64,000 nt of DNA from Sphaerisporangium fuscum (GTDB taxonomy: Bacteria > Actinomycetota > Actinomycetes > Streptosporangiales > Streptosporangiaceae). Position numbers and translations under genes: made by a program. The notes below the pieces were generated by a model that was not told the origin of the DNA, searched no databases, and was given only the letters and a program-made list of their open reading frames with translations. The stretch covers positions 186,001 through 250,000 of the forward strand of contig NZ_JAHDTF010000004.1 of NCBI RefSeq assembly GCF_018531465.1, written 5' to 3'. Numbering within the stretch: position 1 is the first letter of the stretch; the number at the start of each line of letters is the position of its first letter. Shown here piece by piece: positions 44,386 to 53,783 of this stretch.

Positions 44386-46593
44386 GTGCGCAACGCCGGA
44401 CCGTCCATCGACCCGCCGCCCGACCCGTTCGCGGCGGTGCGTCCGGAGTCTTCCGATGCCGTGCCCGCCGAGGGCGAGGATTCCACCGACCGCACCATCC
44501 CGGGAGTGGATACCAGCAGACAGGGTGCGCCCGGAACCGGCCGTAAAAAGCTTCCTCGCGGCGTTTCACCCTTGCCGCCTGGCGTATCCCCCGAAATATT
44601 CGCTCCGCCACCGCGCCCGGCTCGGCCGAGCCCTCGCAGATCCGCGAACTCCGGCAAGCCGACCAGCCTCCCGCCTCCGGCGCCGCCCGCCGAGCCGTGG
44701 CCCATCGCCGAGAGCCGGCGCGCCCGCCGGGGGGCCGAGCGCGCCAAGGCCGAGGCGACGGTCGTCATCACGGCCGATCCCGAACCGGCCGCCCCCAACA
44801 CACGGCTTCGCACGCTGCTGCTGGTGGCCGGCGGGTTCTGCCTGCTCTTCCTGCTCGCCTACGGGGTCCCCGCGACGTACATGTGGGGCAAGGTGCTGCC
44901 GGGCACCCGCGTCGGCTCGGTGAACATCGGCGGCCTGAGCGAGACCCAGGCCATCGACCGCCTCCGTCAGCGTTTCGACGGCAACGACCAGCAGGTGATC
45001 GGGCTGTTCCTGAACGGCCGGCGCATCGACACGCTGGACCCGCGCGACGCCGGCCTGACGATCGACGCCCAGGCCACCGTCGCCGAGGCGCAGACCGGCT
45101 ACCCGAGCCCCGCAGCGGTCTGGCAGGCCATGACCGGAGACCGTCATCTGCCGCTCCGGCTCTCCCTGAACTCCGACAAGTTCGCCCGCCGCATCCGCGA
45201 GATCGCCAAGCAGGTCGACCGGCCCGCCGCCGAGGGGAAGATCCTTTACGAAGGCACCGTCCCGAAGGTGATCCCGCCCAAGGAGGGGATGGTCCTCGAC
45301 CGGCCGGCGACCGGCGAGGCGATCAAGCGCGCCTTCGCCAACATCCCGGCCTCGGTCAGCCTGATCGTCACACCCGACCACCCCAAGGCGAAGGAGCGGG
45401 CCTTCACCGACGCCATGGAGACGGCGCGACGGGCGGTCTCCTCCCCGATCACCCTGGTGAACGGCGGCCGGAGCGCCCACCTGTCCACCAAGGTCATCGC
45501 GGCCCACCTCACCTTCGAGGCCGACGATCACGGGACCGTCGGGCCGAGGTTCGACGCCGCCAAGGCGGTCGCCGGCCTGGAGACCAGGCTCGTCGGCGTC
45601 GCCGCGGCACCGCGTGAGGCGGGCTTCACGATCGAGAACGGCAAGCCCAAGCTCGTACACGCCCATGTCGGCAAGGGGATCGACGCCGCCGCGCTGGCGG
45701 GAGCGGTGGTCAAGGTCGTCACCCAGGGCGGCAGCCGTACGATCCCGGTGTCCCTCGCCATCACCCGGCCCCAGCTGACCGACGAGGGCGCCCTGAAGCT
45801 CGGCGTGCATGAGAAGGTCGCCGAGTTCACCACCTACTTCCCCTGCTGCGCCCCCAGGGTGACCAACATCCGCAAGGCCGCCGAGCTGGTGGACGGCATG
45901 CTGGTGAAGCCGGGGGAGACCTTCTCGCTGAACGCCGTCGTCGGTGACCCGGACCCCGAGCGGGGCTTCGTTCCCGCGCAGTCCGTCGAGGGCGACCGGC
46001 TGGTCGTCGCGACGGGCGGCGGCATCTCCCAGCTCGCCGGCACCATGTACAACGCGGTCTTCCTCGCCGGCCTCCAAGAGATCGACCGCAGCCCGCACGC
46101 CTTCTACATCTCGCGCTTCCCCGCCGGAAGGGACGCCACCGTGGCCTACCCCGACCCGGACCTGCAGTGGCGCAACGACACCGACAACGGGGTACTGATC
46201 GACACGTCCGTCTCCGACACCTCGGTGACGGTGGCCCTGTGGAGCACCAAGAAGTACGACCGGATCGAGGCGGAGACCTCCGACCGGACCGCCGTGACCC
46301 AGCCGGAGACCATCTACGACGACACCCCGGGCTGCATCCCGATGGAGGGCGGGCCGGGGTTCACCGTCACCGTCGTCCGGGTGTTCTACAAGGACGGCAA
46401 GGAGTTCATGCGGGACAAGCCCCGCACCACCGTGTACGACCCCCAGCCGAAGGTCGTGTGCGAGCAGAGGCACTCGGCCTCCTCCGAGGCGACGTCCTCG
46501 GCGGACGGCGGCGTGGACAGGACGGCGTTCAGGCTCTCCGACGACGGCTGGGAGATCCAGGCGGAGCCCACCGCCGCCACGAACCCGGGCTGA
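44386..46593 (+). CDS. VanW-family membrane-anchored cell-wall protein
   Basis: This protein of 735 residues has a Pro-rich cytosolic region to about residue 140, one membrane segment (LLLVAGGFCLLFLLAYGVPATYMW), two putative peptidoglycan-binding (PG_binding_4/YoaR-type) domains around 180-290 and 320-460, then a VanW domain with KVAEFTTYF, KPGETFSLNAVVGDP and GGGISQLAGTMYNAVFLAG. An acidic tail ends it. The catalytic role of VanW is unsettled; in some bacteria it sits with glycopeptide resistance, but no van genes are here, so a general wall function is more likely. GTG 44386 is supported by GGGAGGAGA. Confidence 0.87.
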   Translation: MRNAGPSIDPPPDPFAAVRPESSDAVPAEGEDSTDRTIPGVDTSRQGAPGTGRKKLPRGVSPLPPGVSPEIFAPPPRPARPSPRRSANSGKPTSLPPPAPPAEPWPIAESRRARRGAERAKAEATVVITADPEPAAPNTRLRTLLLVAGGFCLLFLLAYGVPATYMWGKVLPGTRVGSVNIGGLSETQAIDRLRQRFDGNDQQVIGLFLNGRRIDTLDPRDAGLTIDAQATVAEAQTGYPSPAAVWQAMTGDRHLPLRLSLNSDKFARRIREIAKQVDRPAAEGKILYEGTVPKVIPPKEGMVLDRPATGEAIKRAFANIPASVSLIVTPDHPKAKERAFTDAMETARRAVSSPITLVNGGRSAHLSTKVIAAHLTFEADDHGTVGPRFDAAKAVAGLETRLVGVAAAPREAGFTIENGKPKLVHAHVGKGIDAAALAGAVVKVVTQGGSRTIPVSLAITRPQLTDEGALKLGVHEKVAEFTTYFPCCAPRVTNIRKAAELVDGMLVKPGETFSLNAVVGDPDPERGFVPAQSVEGDRLVVATGGGISQLAGTMYNAVFLAGLQEIDRSPHAFYISRFPAGRDATVAYPDPDLQWRNDTDNGVLIDTSVSDTSVTVALWSTKKYDRIEAETSDRTAVTQPETIYDDTPGCIPMEGGPGFTVTVVRVFYKDGKEFMRDKPRTTVYDPQPKVVCEQRHSASSEATSSADGGVDRTAFRLSDDGWEIQAEPTAATNPG

Positions 46594-46633
46594 GCGACCT
46601 ACGGCGGCGCCGGAGCCACCCCGGAGGGTTCGG

Positions 46634-47803
46634 CTAATGGGTGCCGAGTGGGACGAGCAGGATGTGGTCGTCGCCCGGCTTGGGGTCGCCGCGGCCGTCC
46701 TTGTTGCTCGTCCCGAGGTACAACCCTCCCTTCGGGGACGTCGCCACCGCGCGCAGCCGGCCGTACCGGTCCTCGAACCACGGGACGGGCTTGCCCACGC
46801 GGCCGTCGCCGGTCAGCGGGACCTGCCAGAGGCGCCGGCCGCGCAGCGCCGCGACCCACAGCGAACCGTCGGCGTAGGCCATGCCGGAGGGGGAGGCCTC
46901 GGAGGTACGCCAGGTGAGCAGCGGGTCGGTGTAGCGGCCGTCGCCGCCGAAGCCCTCGACCTCGGGCCAGCCGTAGTTGTGGCCCTTCTGGATGCGGTTG
47001 ACCTCGTCCCAGGTGTCCTGGCCGAACTCCGAGGCGTACATGCGCCCCTGCGGGTCCCAGGCCATGCCCTGGACGTTGCGGTGGCCGTAGGTCCACACCA
47101 GTGTGCCGAACGGGTTGCCCGGCGCGGGTTTCCCGTCCTGGGTCATGCGCAGGATCTTGCCGGCCAGGGAGTTCTTGTCCTGTGCGAGCGACCGCTCGCC
47201 GGTCTCGCCGGTGGAGGCGTAGAGGTGGCCGTCGGGGCCGAACGCCAGGCGGCCCCCGTTGTGGATGTTCCCCTTCGGGATGCCGCTGACGATGGTCACC
47301 GGGTCCGTCAGGCCGCCGTCGTAGCGGTAGCGCACAATGCGGTTGTCGGAGGCCGAGGTGAAGTACACGAAGACATGGTGATCCCGGCCGAACCTGGGGG
47401 AGACGGCGACGCCGAGCAGGCCGCCCTCCCCGCTCGGGGACGCGCCCTGGACGACCCCCACCTCGCTCGCCTTGCCGGCGGGGGTGACGCGTAGCAGGCG
47501 CGCCGAGTCGCGTTCGGTCACCAGCGCGTCGCCGCCGGGCAGGAAGGCCATGCCCCACGGTACGGCCAGGCCTTCGACCAGCGTCCGCGGGGTGCCGGGC
47601 GCGGGGCGCGCGGGGTCGTCGGTGAGCCGGGACGGCGCCGCCGTGCCGCCGTCCTTCCCCGCGTCCGATAGGCCGGTACGACCGGTCGTCCCGTCCGTGC
47701 GGGCGGCCGTCCCGGCCGTGCACCCGCCGAGCAGCGCGACCGTCACCGCCGTCGCCAGTGCCCGTCCGGCGGCGGTACGTGGGCGCGACGATTGCTTCGC
47801 CAT
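46634..47803 (-). CDS. Lipoprotein PQQ-type sugar (aldose) dehydrogenase
   Basis: This exported protein of 389 residues has the lipobox LLGGC with Cys28 as the lipid anchor. A Thr/Gly-rich linker precedes a six-bladed beta-propeller of the glucose/sorbosone dehydrogenase family, recognised by GLAVPWGMAFLPGGDALVTER, GEGGLLGVAVSP, NIHNGGRLAFGPDGHLYAS and VWTYGHRNVQGMAWD. Relatives oxidise aldoses with PQQ as cofactor; no PQQ synthesis genes are in view. ATG 47803 with GGAGGAGG upstream was chosen over an upstream start because it gives a proper signal peptide. Confidence 0.9.
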   Translation of the reverse strand: MAKQSSRPRTAAGRALATAVTVALLGGCTAGTAARTDGTTGRTGLSDAGKDGGTAAPSRLTDDPARPAPGTPRTLVEGLAVPWGMAFLPGGDALVTERDSARLLRVTPAGKASEVGVVQGASPSGEGGLLGVAVSPRFGRDHHVFVYFTSASDNRIVRYRYDGGLTDPVTIVSGIPKGNIHNGGRLAFGPDGHLYASTGETGERSLAQDKNSLAGKILRMTQDGKPAPGNPFGTLVWTYGHRNVQGMAWDPQGRMYASEFGQDTWDEVNRIQKGHNYGWPEVEGFGGDGRYTDPLLTWRTSEASPSGMAYADGSLWVAALRGRRLWQVPLTGDGRVGKPVPWFEDRYGRLRAVATSPKGGLYLGTSNKDGRGDPKPGDDHILLVPLGTH

Positions 47804-47872
47804 GATGAAACCTCCTCCGTGACTCCATACTCCTGCCCCGGAGGCGAGGTTCACGGCCTCGGGAGGGCCTGG

Positions 47873-47878
47873 TTAGGG
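47873..47878 (+). promoter_or_regulatory. -10 box TAGGGT of the 2-hydroxyacid dehydrogenase gene
   Basis: TAGGGT ends nine bases before the ATG at 47888, fitting a leaderless or near-leaderless transcript. Confidence 0.45.
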
Positions 47879-47887
47879 TTAACGGTC

Positions 47888-48796
47888 ATGAAGATTTGGG
47901 CTCCGTCGCAGGCCATCGCCGAAGTCTTGACCGACCTTCCCGACGTGGAGTGCGTGCTCTACGACGGCGGCCCGCTGCCGCCGGAGGGCGCCGAGGAGGT
48001 CGAGGTGTGGATCCCTCCGCTGATCCCCCCGCGTCCGACCCCCGAGCTGCTCAAGCGCATGTCCGGGCTCCGCCTCCTGCAGACCGTGACGGCCGGCGTG
48101 GACCCCTACCTCCCTCACCTGCCCGAGGGGGCCGTCCTGTGCAACGCGCGCGGGGTGCACGAAGCGGGGACGGCCGAGTGGGCGGTGGGGGCCATGATCG
48201 CGGTGCTGCGCGACTTCCCCGCCTTCACGGCGGCCCAGGAGCGCGGCGAGTGGGCCTACCACCACACGGGCGTGCTGGCCGACTCGACGGTGCTGATCGT
48301 GGGGTACGGCTCCATCGGCCAGGCGCTGGAGCGCCGCCTCGAGGGGTTCGAGGTGGAGGTCGTCCGGGTGGCGCGCTCGGCCCGCGAGGGGGTGCACGGC
48401 GAGGACGAACTGCCCCGCCTGCTGCCGGAGGCCGACGTCGTGGTGCTGCTGGTGCCCTCGACCACGGGCACGGCCCGCCTGGTGGACGCCGGCTTCCTCG
48501 AGCGGATGAAGGACGGCGCTCTGCTGGTCAACGCCGCCCGCGGCCCCGTGGTCGACACCGACGCGCTGGTGGCCGAGCTCCGGAAGGGACGGCTGCGGGC
48601 CGCCCTCGATGTGACCGACCCCGAGCCGCTTCCCCCGGGCCACCCCTTGTGGACGGCTCCCGGGGTCTTCATCACCCCCCATGTGGCCGGCAGCACCCCC
48701 GCCTCCGTGCGGCGCACCCGTAAACTCGTCCGGTCTCAAATATTGAGATACATGTCCGGGGAACCGCTGAACAACGTGATCACGGGCTCCTACTGA
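47888..48796 (+). CDS. D-isomer-specific 2-hydroxyacid dehydrogenase family protein
   Basis: This protein of 302 residues reduces a 2-oxoacid, or the reverse, with NAD(P)H. The nucleotide motif VGYGSIGQALE, the catalytic Arg in NAARGPVVD, the Glu of DPEPLPPGHPLW and the His of PHVAGST are present. It is shorter than SerA and lacks an ACT domain, so it is not phosphoglycerate dehydrogenase. It is closest in type to glyoxylate/hydroxypyruvate reductases. It diverges from the sugar dehydrogenase gene, which may hint at related sugar-acid metabolism. Confidence 0.9.
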   Translation: MKIWAPSQAIAEVLTDLPDVECVLYDGGPLPPEGAEEVEVWIPPLIPPRPTPELLKRMSGLRLLQTVTAGVDPYLPHLPEGAVLCNARGVHEAGTAEWAVGAMIAVLRDFPAFTAAQERGEWAYHHTGVLADSTVLIVGYGSIGQALERRLEGFEVEVVRVARSAREGVHGEDELPRLLPEADVVVLLVPSTTGTARLVDAGFLERMKDGALLVNAARGPVVDTDALVAELRKGRLRAALDVTDPEPLPPGHPLWTAPGVFITPHVAGSTPASVRRTRKLVRSQILRYMSGEPLNNVITGSY

Positions 48797-48895
48797 CAGC
48801 CTTGACATCGCTTCCTGACTGCGACCGATAGAAAAGCAAACCCGTACCGTGGCTGCCTCGTGACCTCGCATGCGTACGGTGAGTCCTAATCGCGC

Positions 48896-48922
48896 CACCG
48901 ATCCGCGGTTATCAGATCGGTG
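48896..48922. promoter_or_regulatory. Inverted repeat CACCGAT-N13-ATCGGTG upstream of the second GGDEF-EAL gene
   Basis: Perfect seven-base arms lie about 80 bases before the start of the following gene. This could be an operator. No regulator gene adjoins it. Confidence 0.35.
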
Positions 48923-49004
48923 ACGACTGAGCGGTTGCCGCCTCCTGCGCCGCCGGGCGGGCGCGACACTGGCGATGTGACAGGGATGAGCCGCATGGGC
49001 GACG

Positions 49005-51674
49005 ATGTTGAACGGCCTTCGTGACCCAAGGGTCCCGTTGACCGCCGCCGCCGGGCTCGGCGCGGTGGCCCTTGCGGCTGCCCTGCTGGTCGACGGGCAC
49101 TCCACCGTCGTCACGGCGGTGGCCGGGGTGGTGACGGGCCTCGTCGCGGCCGTCTCGCTCCTGGTCGCCTCCGTGCGGATCACGCCGCGCTCGCCGCGCC
49201 GGTCCTCCTCGTGGCGCTGGCTCGCCTCGGGCGCGATCACCTGGCTGGTGGGCGTCGGGGTACGGCCGGTGGCCGACGGCACGCCGTTCGCGCTCACCTT
49301 CGCCGACGTGCTGTCGCTCGTCGGCACCCTGCTGCTCGCCATCGGCGCCGGACGCAGCGCGCGCCGGCCCGCGTACGGCAGGTCGCTGCTCCACTACGTC
49401 ACCAACGCCTACGTCGGCGCGGCGTCGCTGTTCACGATCGGCTGGGTCACGTTACTGGCGCCCGTCTACGCCAAGGCCGACGAGCCCATCACGCTCGCGT
49501 CCCCGGTGCTGTGCCTGGCCGCGACCTGCGCCGTGGCGCCCGCCGTGCTGGCAGCGCGCTCCGCCGGCAGACGGGTCGGGCTGGCCGCGCTGCTCGCGCT
49601 GGCGGCGATCACCGTGGAGGAGTTCGCCACGGCGGTCTCCCGCATGACCGGCGGGGGCGCGCCGCCCGTGGTCGCGGGCATGGTGGCCCCGGTGGCGTTC
49701 CTGCTGCTCGCGGCCGTGCCGTGGGCGGGCGACCGCTCACGCCCGGCCCGTCCCGCCGCCTGGCTGATCGTCGAGGGGGCGCCGCTCGTGCTCGCGGCGG
49801 TGGCCACCGTCGTCCTCGCCGTGAAGGTGCTCACGAGCAGGCCCGGACCGCCGGTGGCCGTGCTGCCGATCGTCGCCGGTTCGGTGGTGCTCGTGCTGCT
49901 CGCCAAGGTCTTCGTGCTGTCCCTGGAGGCCACGAGCATGCGCGGCACGGTCGAGTCCGGCGAGCGCCGGCTCATGCACCTGGCCGAGAACGCCGGGGAC
50001 GTCGTCCTCGTCTGCGACCACGACGGCATGATCCGCGAGATGGGGGCCGGGGTCGAGACCCTGTACGGCTACCGTCCCGACGAGCTGGTGGGGCGCTCGA
50101 TCTTCGACTACGTCCACTCGGAGGACGCGCCGGGCGTGCAGGTCGCGCTGCGGACGATGACCGCCGACGACGAGGCGGCGTCCGAACGGCAGGGCGCGTG
50201 CCGCGTCTCCTGCCGCGTACGCGCCGCCGACGGCACCTGGCGGCCCGCCGAGTCCGTCGCCACCCGCCACCCCCACGAGGGGGAGGACCTCGTCCTCATC
50301 TCCACCCGCGACGTCAGCGACCAGGTGGCCCTGCGCAACCAGGTCGCCCACCTGACCTTCCATGACGGCGTCACCGGCCTGCCCAACCGCGCCTACTTCG
50401 AGGAGCGCACCCGCGAGGTCCTGGCGCGCAAGGCGTCGGGCCGCACCGTGGTGGTCTTCGTCGACCTCGACGGGTTCACCGGCGTCAACGACTCCGTCGG
50501 CCACGCCAGTGGCGACTACCTCCTCAGCCAGGCCGCGCGGCGGCTGCGTTCGGCGGTGCGCTCCGACGACACCCTGGCCCGGTGGGGCGGCGACGAGTTC
50601 GCCGTGCTCCTGGAGTCCGGTTCGGGCGGTTCCGGCGGCTCGGGCACGACCGACGCGCAGTCGGCCATCGACCTGGCCGAGCGGCTGGTGCGGGCGGTCT
50701 CCTCCGAGCCGTTCCGCGTCGCCGACCGCGACATCGCGCTCACCGCCAGCGTCGGGGTCGCCTTCGCCGAGGACGGCGTGCCCGCGGGCGACCTCATCCG
50801 CAACGCCGACGTCGCCATGACCCGCGCCAAGGAGCTCGGCGGGCGCCGGGTCGAGGTGTTCGCCGCCCACATGCACGCCGACGTCGTACGACGCCTGGAG
50901 CTCGCCGCCGACCTCCAGCGGGCGCTGCTCGCCGGCCAGTTCGCCGTCGAGTACCAGCCGGTGGTCGACCTCGCGACCTCCCGCGTGACGGCCGTGGAGG
51001 CCCTGGTGCGGTGGTGGCGCGGGAGCACGTTCGTCCCGCCGCAGCAGTTCCTCGGCGCGGCCGAGGACACCGGGCTGATCGTCCCGCTGAGCGAGTGGAT
51101 CCTGCGTGAGGCGTGCCGCGAGGTGGCCGCCTGGCGGGCCTCCTCCTGGGACATCGGGCTGTCGCTCAACCTGTCCACCCGGCAGATCACCGCGCCCCGG
51201 TTCGTCGAGACCGTACGGTCGGCGCTCGACGAGAGCGGCCTGCCCCCCAGCGCCCTCACCCTCGAAGTGATCGAGGAGATGCTCGTCGAGGACGCCGAGG
51301 AGGTCGTCAAGCGCCTCACCGAGCTGCGCGCCCTCGGCGTGCGGCTGGCCATCGACGACTTCGGCACCGGGTACGCCTCCCTGGCCTTCCTCCGGCAGCT
51401 CCCCGTCGACATGATCAAGATCGACCCATCGTTCGTCTCGGGCCTCGGGCGCGACGAGACGCTGTCGCTGCTGACGCGCACCATCGTGCGGCTCGGCCAC
51501 GACCTCGGGCTGATCGTCGTCGCCGAGGGCATCGAGCGGCCCGAGCAGCTGGAGCTGCTTCGCGAGATGGGCTGCACGCGTGGCCAAGGATTCCTCGTGG
51601 CGCGGCCGATGGCGGCCAGGGGCGTCGACTCCCTCATGCGCACGAGCCTGTCGCCGCTGCAGAACACCGCCTGA
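49005..51674 (+). CDS. Membrane PAS-GGDEF-EAL protein (cyclic-di-GMP synthase/phosphodiesterase)
   Basis: This protein of 889 residues has eight to ten membrane segments in the first 315, a PAS domain (about 325-440, with MIREMGAGVETLYGYRPDELVGRS), a GGDEF domain with WGGDEFAVL and an RSDD inhibitory site five residues before it, and an EAL domain with VEALVRWW, SLNLSTRQI, IDDFGTGYAS and IKIDPSF. Both active sites look intact, as in the protein at 38527. A Gly/Ser loop (SGSGGSGGSGTTD) is inserted in the GGDEF domain. It may sense redox or a small ligand through PAS. It sits just upstream of the ilv leader, reading the same way. Confidence 0.92.
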   Translation: MLNGLRDPRVPLTAAAGLGAVALAAALLVDGHSTVVTAVAGVVTGLVAAVSLLVASVRITPRSPRRSSSWRWLASGAITWLVGVGVRPVADGTPFALTFADVLSLVGTLLLAIGAGRSARRPAYGRSLLHYVTNAYVGAASLFTIGWVTLLAPVYAKADEPITLASPVLCLAATCAVAPAVLAARSAGRRVGLAALLALAAITVEEFATAVSRMTGGGAPPVVAGMVAPVAFLLLAAVPWAGDRSRPARPAAWLIVEGAPLVLAAVATVVLAVKVLTSRPGPPVAVLPIVAGSVVLVLLAKVFVLSLEATSMRGTVESGERRLMHLAENAGDVVLVCDHDGMIREMGAGVETLYGYRPDELVGRSIFDYVHSEDAPGVQVALRTMTADDEAASERQGACRVSCRVRAADGTWRPAESVATRHPHEGEDLVLISTRDVSDQVALRNQVAHLTFHDGVTGLPNRAYFEERTREVLARKASGRTVVVFVDLDGFTGVNDSVGHASGDYLLSQAARRLRSAVRSDDTLARWGGDEFAVLLESGSGGSGGSGTTDAQSAIDLAERLVRAVSSEPFRVADRDIALTASVGVAFAEDGVPAGDLIRNADVAMTRAKELGGRRVEVFAAHMHADVVRRLELAADLQRALLAGQFAVEYQPVVDLATSRVTAVEALVRWWRGSTFVPPQQFLGAAEDTGLIVPLSEWILREACREVAAWRASSWDIGLSLNLSTRQITAPRFVETVRSALDESGLPPSALTLEVIEEMLVEDAEEVVKRLTELRALGVRLAIDDFGTGYASLAFLRQLPVDMIKIDPSFVSGLGRDETLSLLTRTIVRLGHDLGLIVVAEGIERPEQLELLREMGCTRGQGFLVARPMAARGVDSLMRTSLSPLQNTA

Positions 51675-51765
51675 CCTGGAACGCCGCGGCCGGGACGCCG
51701 GTCCCGTGCCCCCGGTCGCGGGCACGGCCCGGCATCCCATATCGTGAGACTTGTGTCCGGGGATT

Positions 51766-51784
51766 TGACACCTCAGATGTGTCA
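51766..51784. promoter_or_regulatory. Inverted repeat TGACAC-N7-GTGTCA over the ilv -35 box
   Basis: A perfect six-base inverted repeat overlaps the TTGACA box, so a DNA-binding protein (a GntR/FadR-type site is one possibility) could repress the operon in addition to attenuation. Confidence 0.5.
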
Positions 51785-51801
51785 GGGGCTATCGTTGCGG
51801 C

Positions 51802-51885
51802 ATGCGTATCACTGGGGACTCGATTGCAGGGCTCATGCGGGCTCTGCCTGAGGGCGTAGTACTTCGCCGGCGCGCAGGTCGCTGA
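51802..51885 (+). CDS. ilvL: ilv leader peptide (27 residues)
   Basis: The ATG lies six bases after the putative -10 box, so translation is probably leaderless. The peptide contains two isoleucines, three other leucines and a Val-Val-Leu run (codons GTA GTA CTT, about 51856-51864) followed by Arg-Arg-Arg-Ala-Gly-Arg. GTA and CTT are rare codons in this genome, so ribosomes would pause there when charged Val- or Leu-tRNA is short, changing the fold downstream. Streptomyces ilvB leaders have a comparable Val/Leu-Arg end. Confidence 0.7.
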   Translation: MRITGDSIAGLMRALPEGVVLRRRAGR

Positions 51886-51909
51886 CGAAGAGTCCCCAGC
51901 CTGCGCGCA

Positions 51910-51947
51910 GCCCCAGCATCGCCTCTCCGGCGAGCGGGGCATTTTTT
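51910..51947 (+). terminator. ilv attenuator hairpin
   Basis: GCCCC (51910-51914) pairs with GGGGC (51936-51940) around an inner TCGCC/GGCGA stem, and ATTTTTT follows. This is one of the few T-tailed terminators in the window and lies 39 bases before ilvB. Confidence 0.85.
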
Positions 51948-51985
51948 ATGGCCACACCCAGCTCAGCCACCAAGGAAACGAGCCG

Positions 51986-53737
51986 ATGACCGAAGAGATG
52001 ACAGGTGCACAGGCCCTTGTGAGGGCGCTGGAGCACGTCGGGGTCGACACGGTGTTCGGGATCCCCGGCGGTGCCATCCTGCCCGCCTACGATCCCCTCT
52101 ACGACTCGACCAAGGTCCGGCACGTGCTCGTACGGCACGAGCAGGGGGCCGGCCACGCCGCCGAGGGGTACGCGCAGGCGACCGGCAAGGTCGGGGTGTG
52201 CATGGCCACCAGCGGCCCCGGCGCCACCAACCTCGTGACCGCCATCGCCGACGCCTACATGGACTCGGTGCCGATCGTCGCGATCACCGGCCAGGTCGTG
52301 TCGCCGCTCATCGGCACCGACGCCTTCCAGGAAGCCGACATCTGCGGCATCACCATGCCGATCACCAAGCACAACTTCCTGGTGACCGACGCCGACGACA
52401 TCCCCCGCATCATCGCCGAGGCGTTCCACATCGCCTCCACGGGTCGTCCCGGTCCCGTGCTGGTCGACATCTCCAAGGACGCCCTGCAGGCGACCACGGC
52501 GTTCTCCTGGCCGCCGGTCATGCGCCTGCCGGGCTACCGCCCGGTCACCCGGCCGCACTCCAAGCAGATCAGGGAGGCCGCGCGTCTCCTGGTGGAGTCC
52601 AAGCGCCCGGTGCTCTACGTCGGCGGCGGCGTCCACAAGGCGCGCGCGTCGGCCGAGCTGGCCGAGCTGGCCGAGCTCACCGGCATCCCGGTGACCACGA
52701 CGCTGATGGCCAGGGGCACCTTCCCCGACAGCCACCCCCAGCACCTCGGCATGCCCGGCATGCACGGCACCGTCGCCGCCGTCGGCGCGCTGCAGCGCAG
52801 TGACCTGCTCATCGCGCTCGGCACCCGGTTCGACGACCGTGTCACCGGCCGGCTCGACACTTTCGCGCCGCACGCCAAGGTCATCCACGCCGACATCGAC
52901 CCGGCCGAGATCTCCAAGAACCGCCACGCCGACGTCCCGATCGTGGGCGACTGCCGCGAGGTCCTCACCGAGCTCATCGCGGCGGTGAAGCACGAGCACG
53001 CCGAGGGCCGGGTGGGCGACCACACCGCCTGGTGGAAGGTGCTCAACGGCTACAAGGAGACCTACCCGCTCGGGTACGACGCTTTCGAGGACGGCTCCCT
53101 GGCCCCGCAGTACGTCATCGAGCGCCTCAGCGAGATCGTCGGTCCCGACGCCTTCTACCTGGCCGGCGTCGGGCAGCACCAGATGTGGGCCGCGCAGTTC
53201 GTCAAGTACGAGAACCCCGGCACGTTCATCAACTCCGGTGGCGCGGGCACGATGGGCTTCGCGGTCCCGGCGGCGATGGGCGCCAAGATGGGCCGGCCCG
53301 ACGCCACCGTCTGGGCCATCGACGGCGACGGCTGCTTCCAGATGACCAACCAGGAGCTCGCCACCTGCGCCCTCGAAGGGGTGCCGATCAAGGTGGCCGT
53401 CATCAACAACGGCAACCTCGGCATGGTCCGGCAGTGGCAGACGCTGTTCTATGAGCAGCGCTACTCCAACACCGACCTGCAGACCGTCCGCCGGATTCCC
53501 GACTTCGTGAAGCTGGCGGAGGCGTACGGTTGTGTCGGCCTGCGGTGCGAGCGCCCCGAGGACGTCGACGCGACCATCCGCAAGGCCATGGAGGTCAACG
53601 ACGTCCCCGTGGTGATCGACTTCGTCGTCCACAAGGACGCCATGGTCTGGCCCATGGTGGCCGCCGGAACCGGCAACGACGAGATCAAGATCGCTCGGGA
53701 CATGGCGCCCGTGTGGGACAACGAGGAGGAGCAGTGA
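51986..53737 (+). CDS. ilvB: Acetolactate synthase large (catalytic) subunit
   Basis: This ThDP-dependent enzyme joins two pyruvates, or pyruvate and 2-oxobutyrate, in the first common step of Val, Leu and Ile synthesis. Of 583 residues, [18 protein letters not shown] contains the catalytic Glu, and [20 protein letters not shown] with [12 protein letters not shown] forms the ThDP/Mg site. [19 protein letters not shown] is the FAD-region motif of true acetolactate synthases. It is the first gene of ilvBNC and is controlled by the leader upstream. Confidence 0.97.
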   Translation: MTEEMTGAQALVRALEHVGVDTVFGIPGGAILPAYDPLYDSTKVRHVLVRHEQGAGHAAEGYAQATGKVGVCMATSGPGATNLVTAIADAYMDSVPIVAITGQVVSPLIGTDAFQEADICGITMPITKHNFLVTDADDIPRIIAEAFHIASTGRPGPVLVDISKDALQATTAFSWPPVMRLPGYRPVTRPHSKQIREAARLLVESKRPVLYVGGGVHKARASAELAELAELTGIPVTTTLMARGTFPDSHPQHLGMPGMHGTVAAVGALQRSDLLIALGTRFDDRVTGRLDTFAPHAKVIHADIDPAEISKNRHADVPIVGDCREVLTELIAAVKHEHAEGRVGDHTAWWKVLNGYKETYPLGYDAFEDGSLAPQYVIERLSEIVGPDAFYLAGVGQHQMWAAQFVKYENPGTFINSGGAGTMGFAVPAAMGAKMGRPDATVWAIDGDGCFQMTNQELATCALEGVPIKVAVINNGNLGMVRQWQTLFYEQRYSNTDLQTVRRIPDFVKLAEAYGCVGLRCERPEDVDATIRKAMEVNDVPVVIDFVVHKDAMVWPMVAAGTGNDEIKIARDMAPVWDNEEEQ

Positions 53738-53783
53738 GCCTCACTCAGTCCGCCGTCGGCACGGGTTTCGCAGGAGGGAAGGC

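Larger units (their letters stand above)
51675..51985 (+). promoter_or_regulatory. ilvBNC promoter and attenuation leader
   Basis: This 311-base region holds TTGACA (51765-51770) and TATCGT (51790-51795) as a promoter, a leader peptide gene starting at 51802, and alternative pairing segments. CTGGGGACTC (51812-51821) is complementary to GAGTCCCCAG (51890-51899), and its CTGGGG part also to CCCCAG in the terminator arm (51911-51916). GCGCGCAGG (51870-51878) is complementary to CCTGCGCGC (51900-51908). A T-tailed hairpin ends the leader. Together this is a ribosome-mediated attenuator for branched-chain amino acid synthesis. Confidence 0.75.

Noticed and set aside
44386..46593. Vancomycin resistance locus
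   Set aside because: A VanW domain is present, but no vanHAX, vanY or vanRS genes are near. VanW alone is common in wall biology.
47888..48796. serA (phosphoglycerate dehydrogenase), expected near ilvC in actinobacteria
   Set aside because: At 302 residues it lacks the ACT/ASB regulatory domains and lies upstream of ilvB, so it is a different 2-hydroxyacid dehydrogenase.
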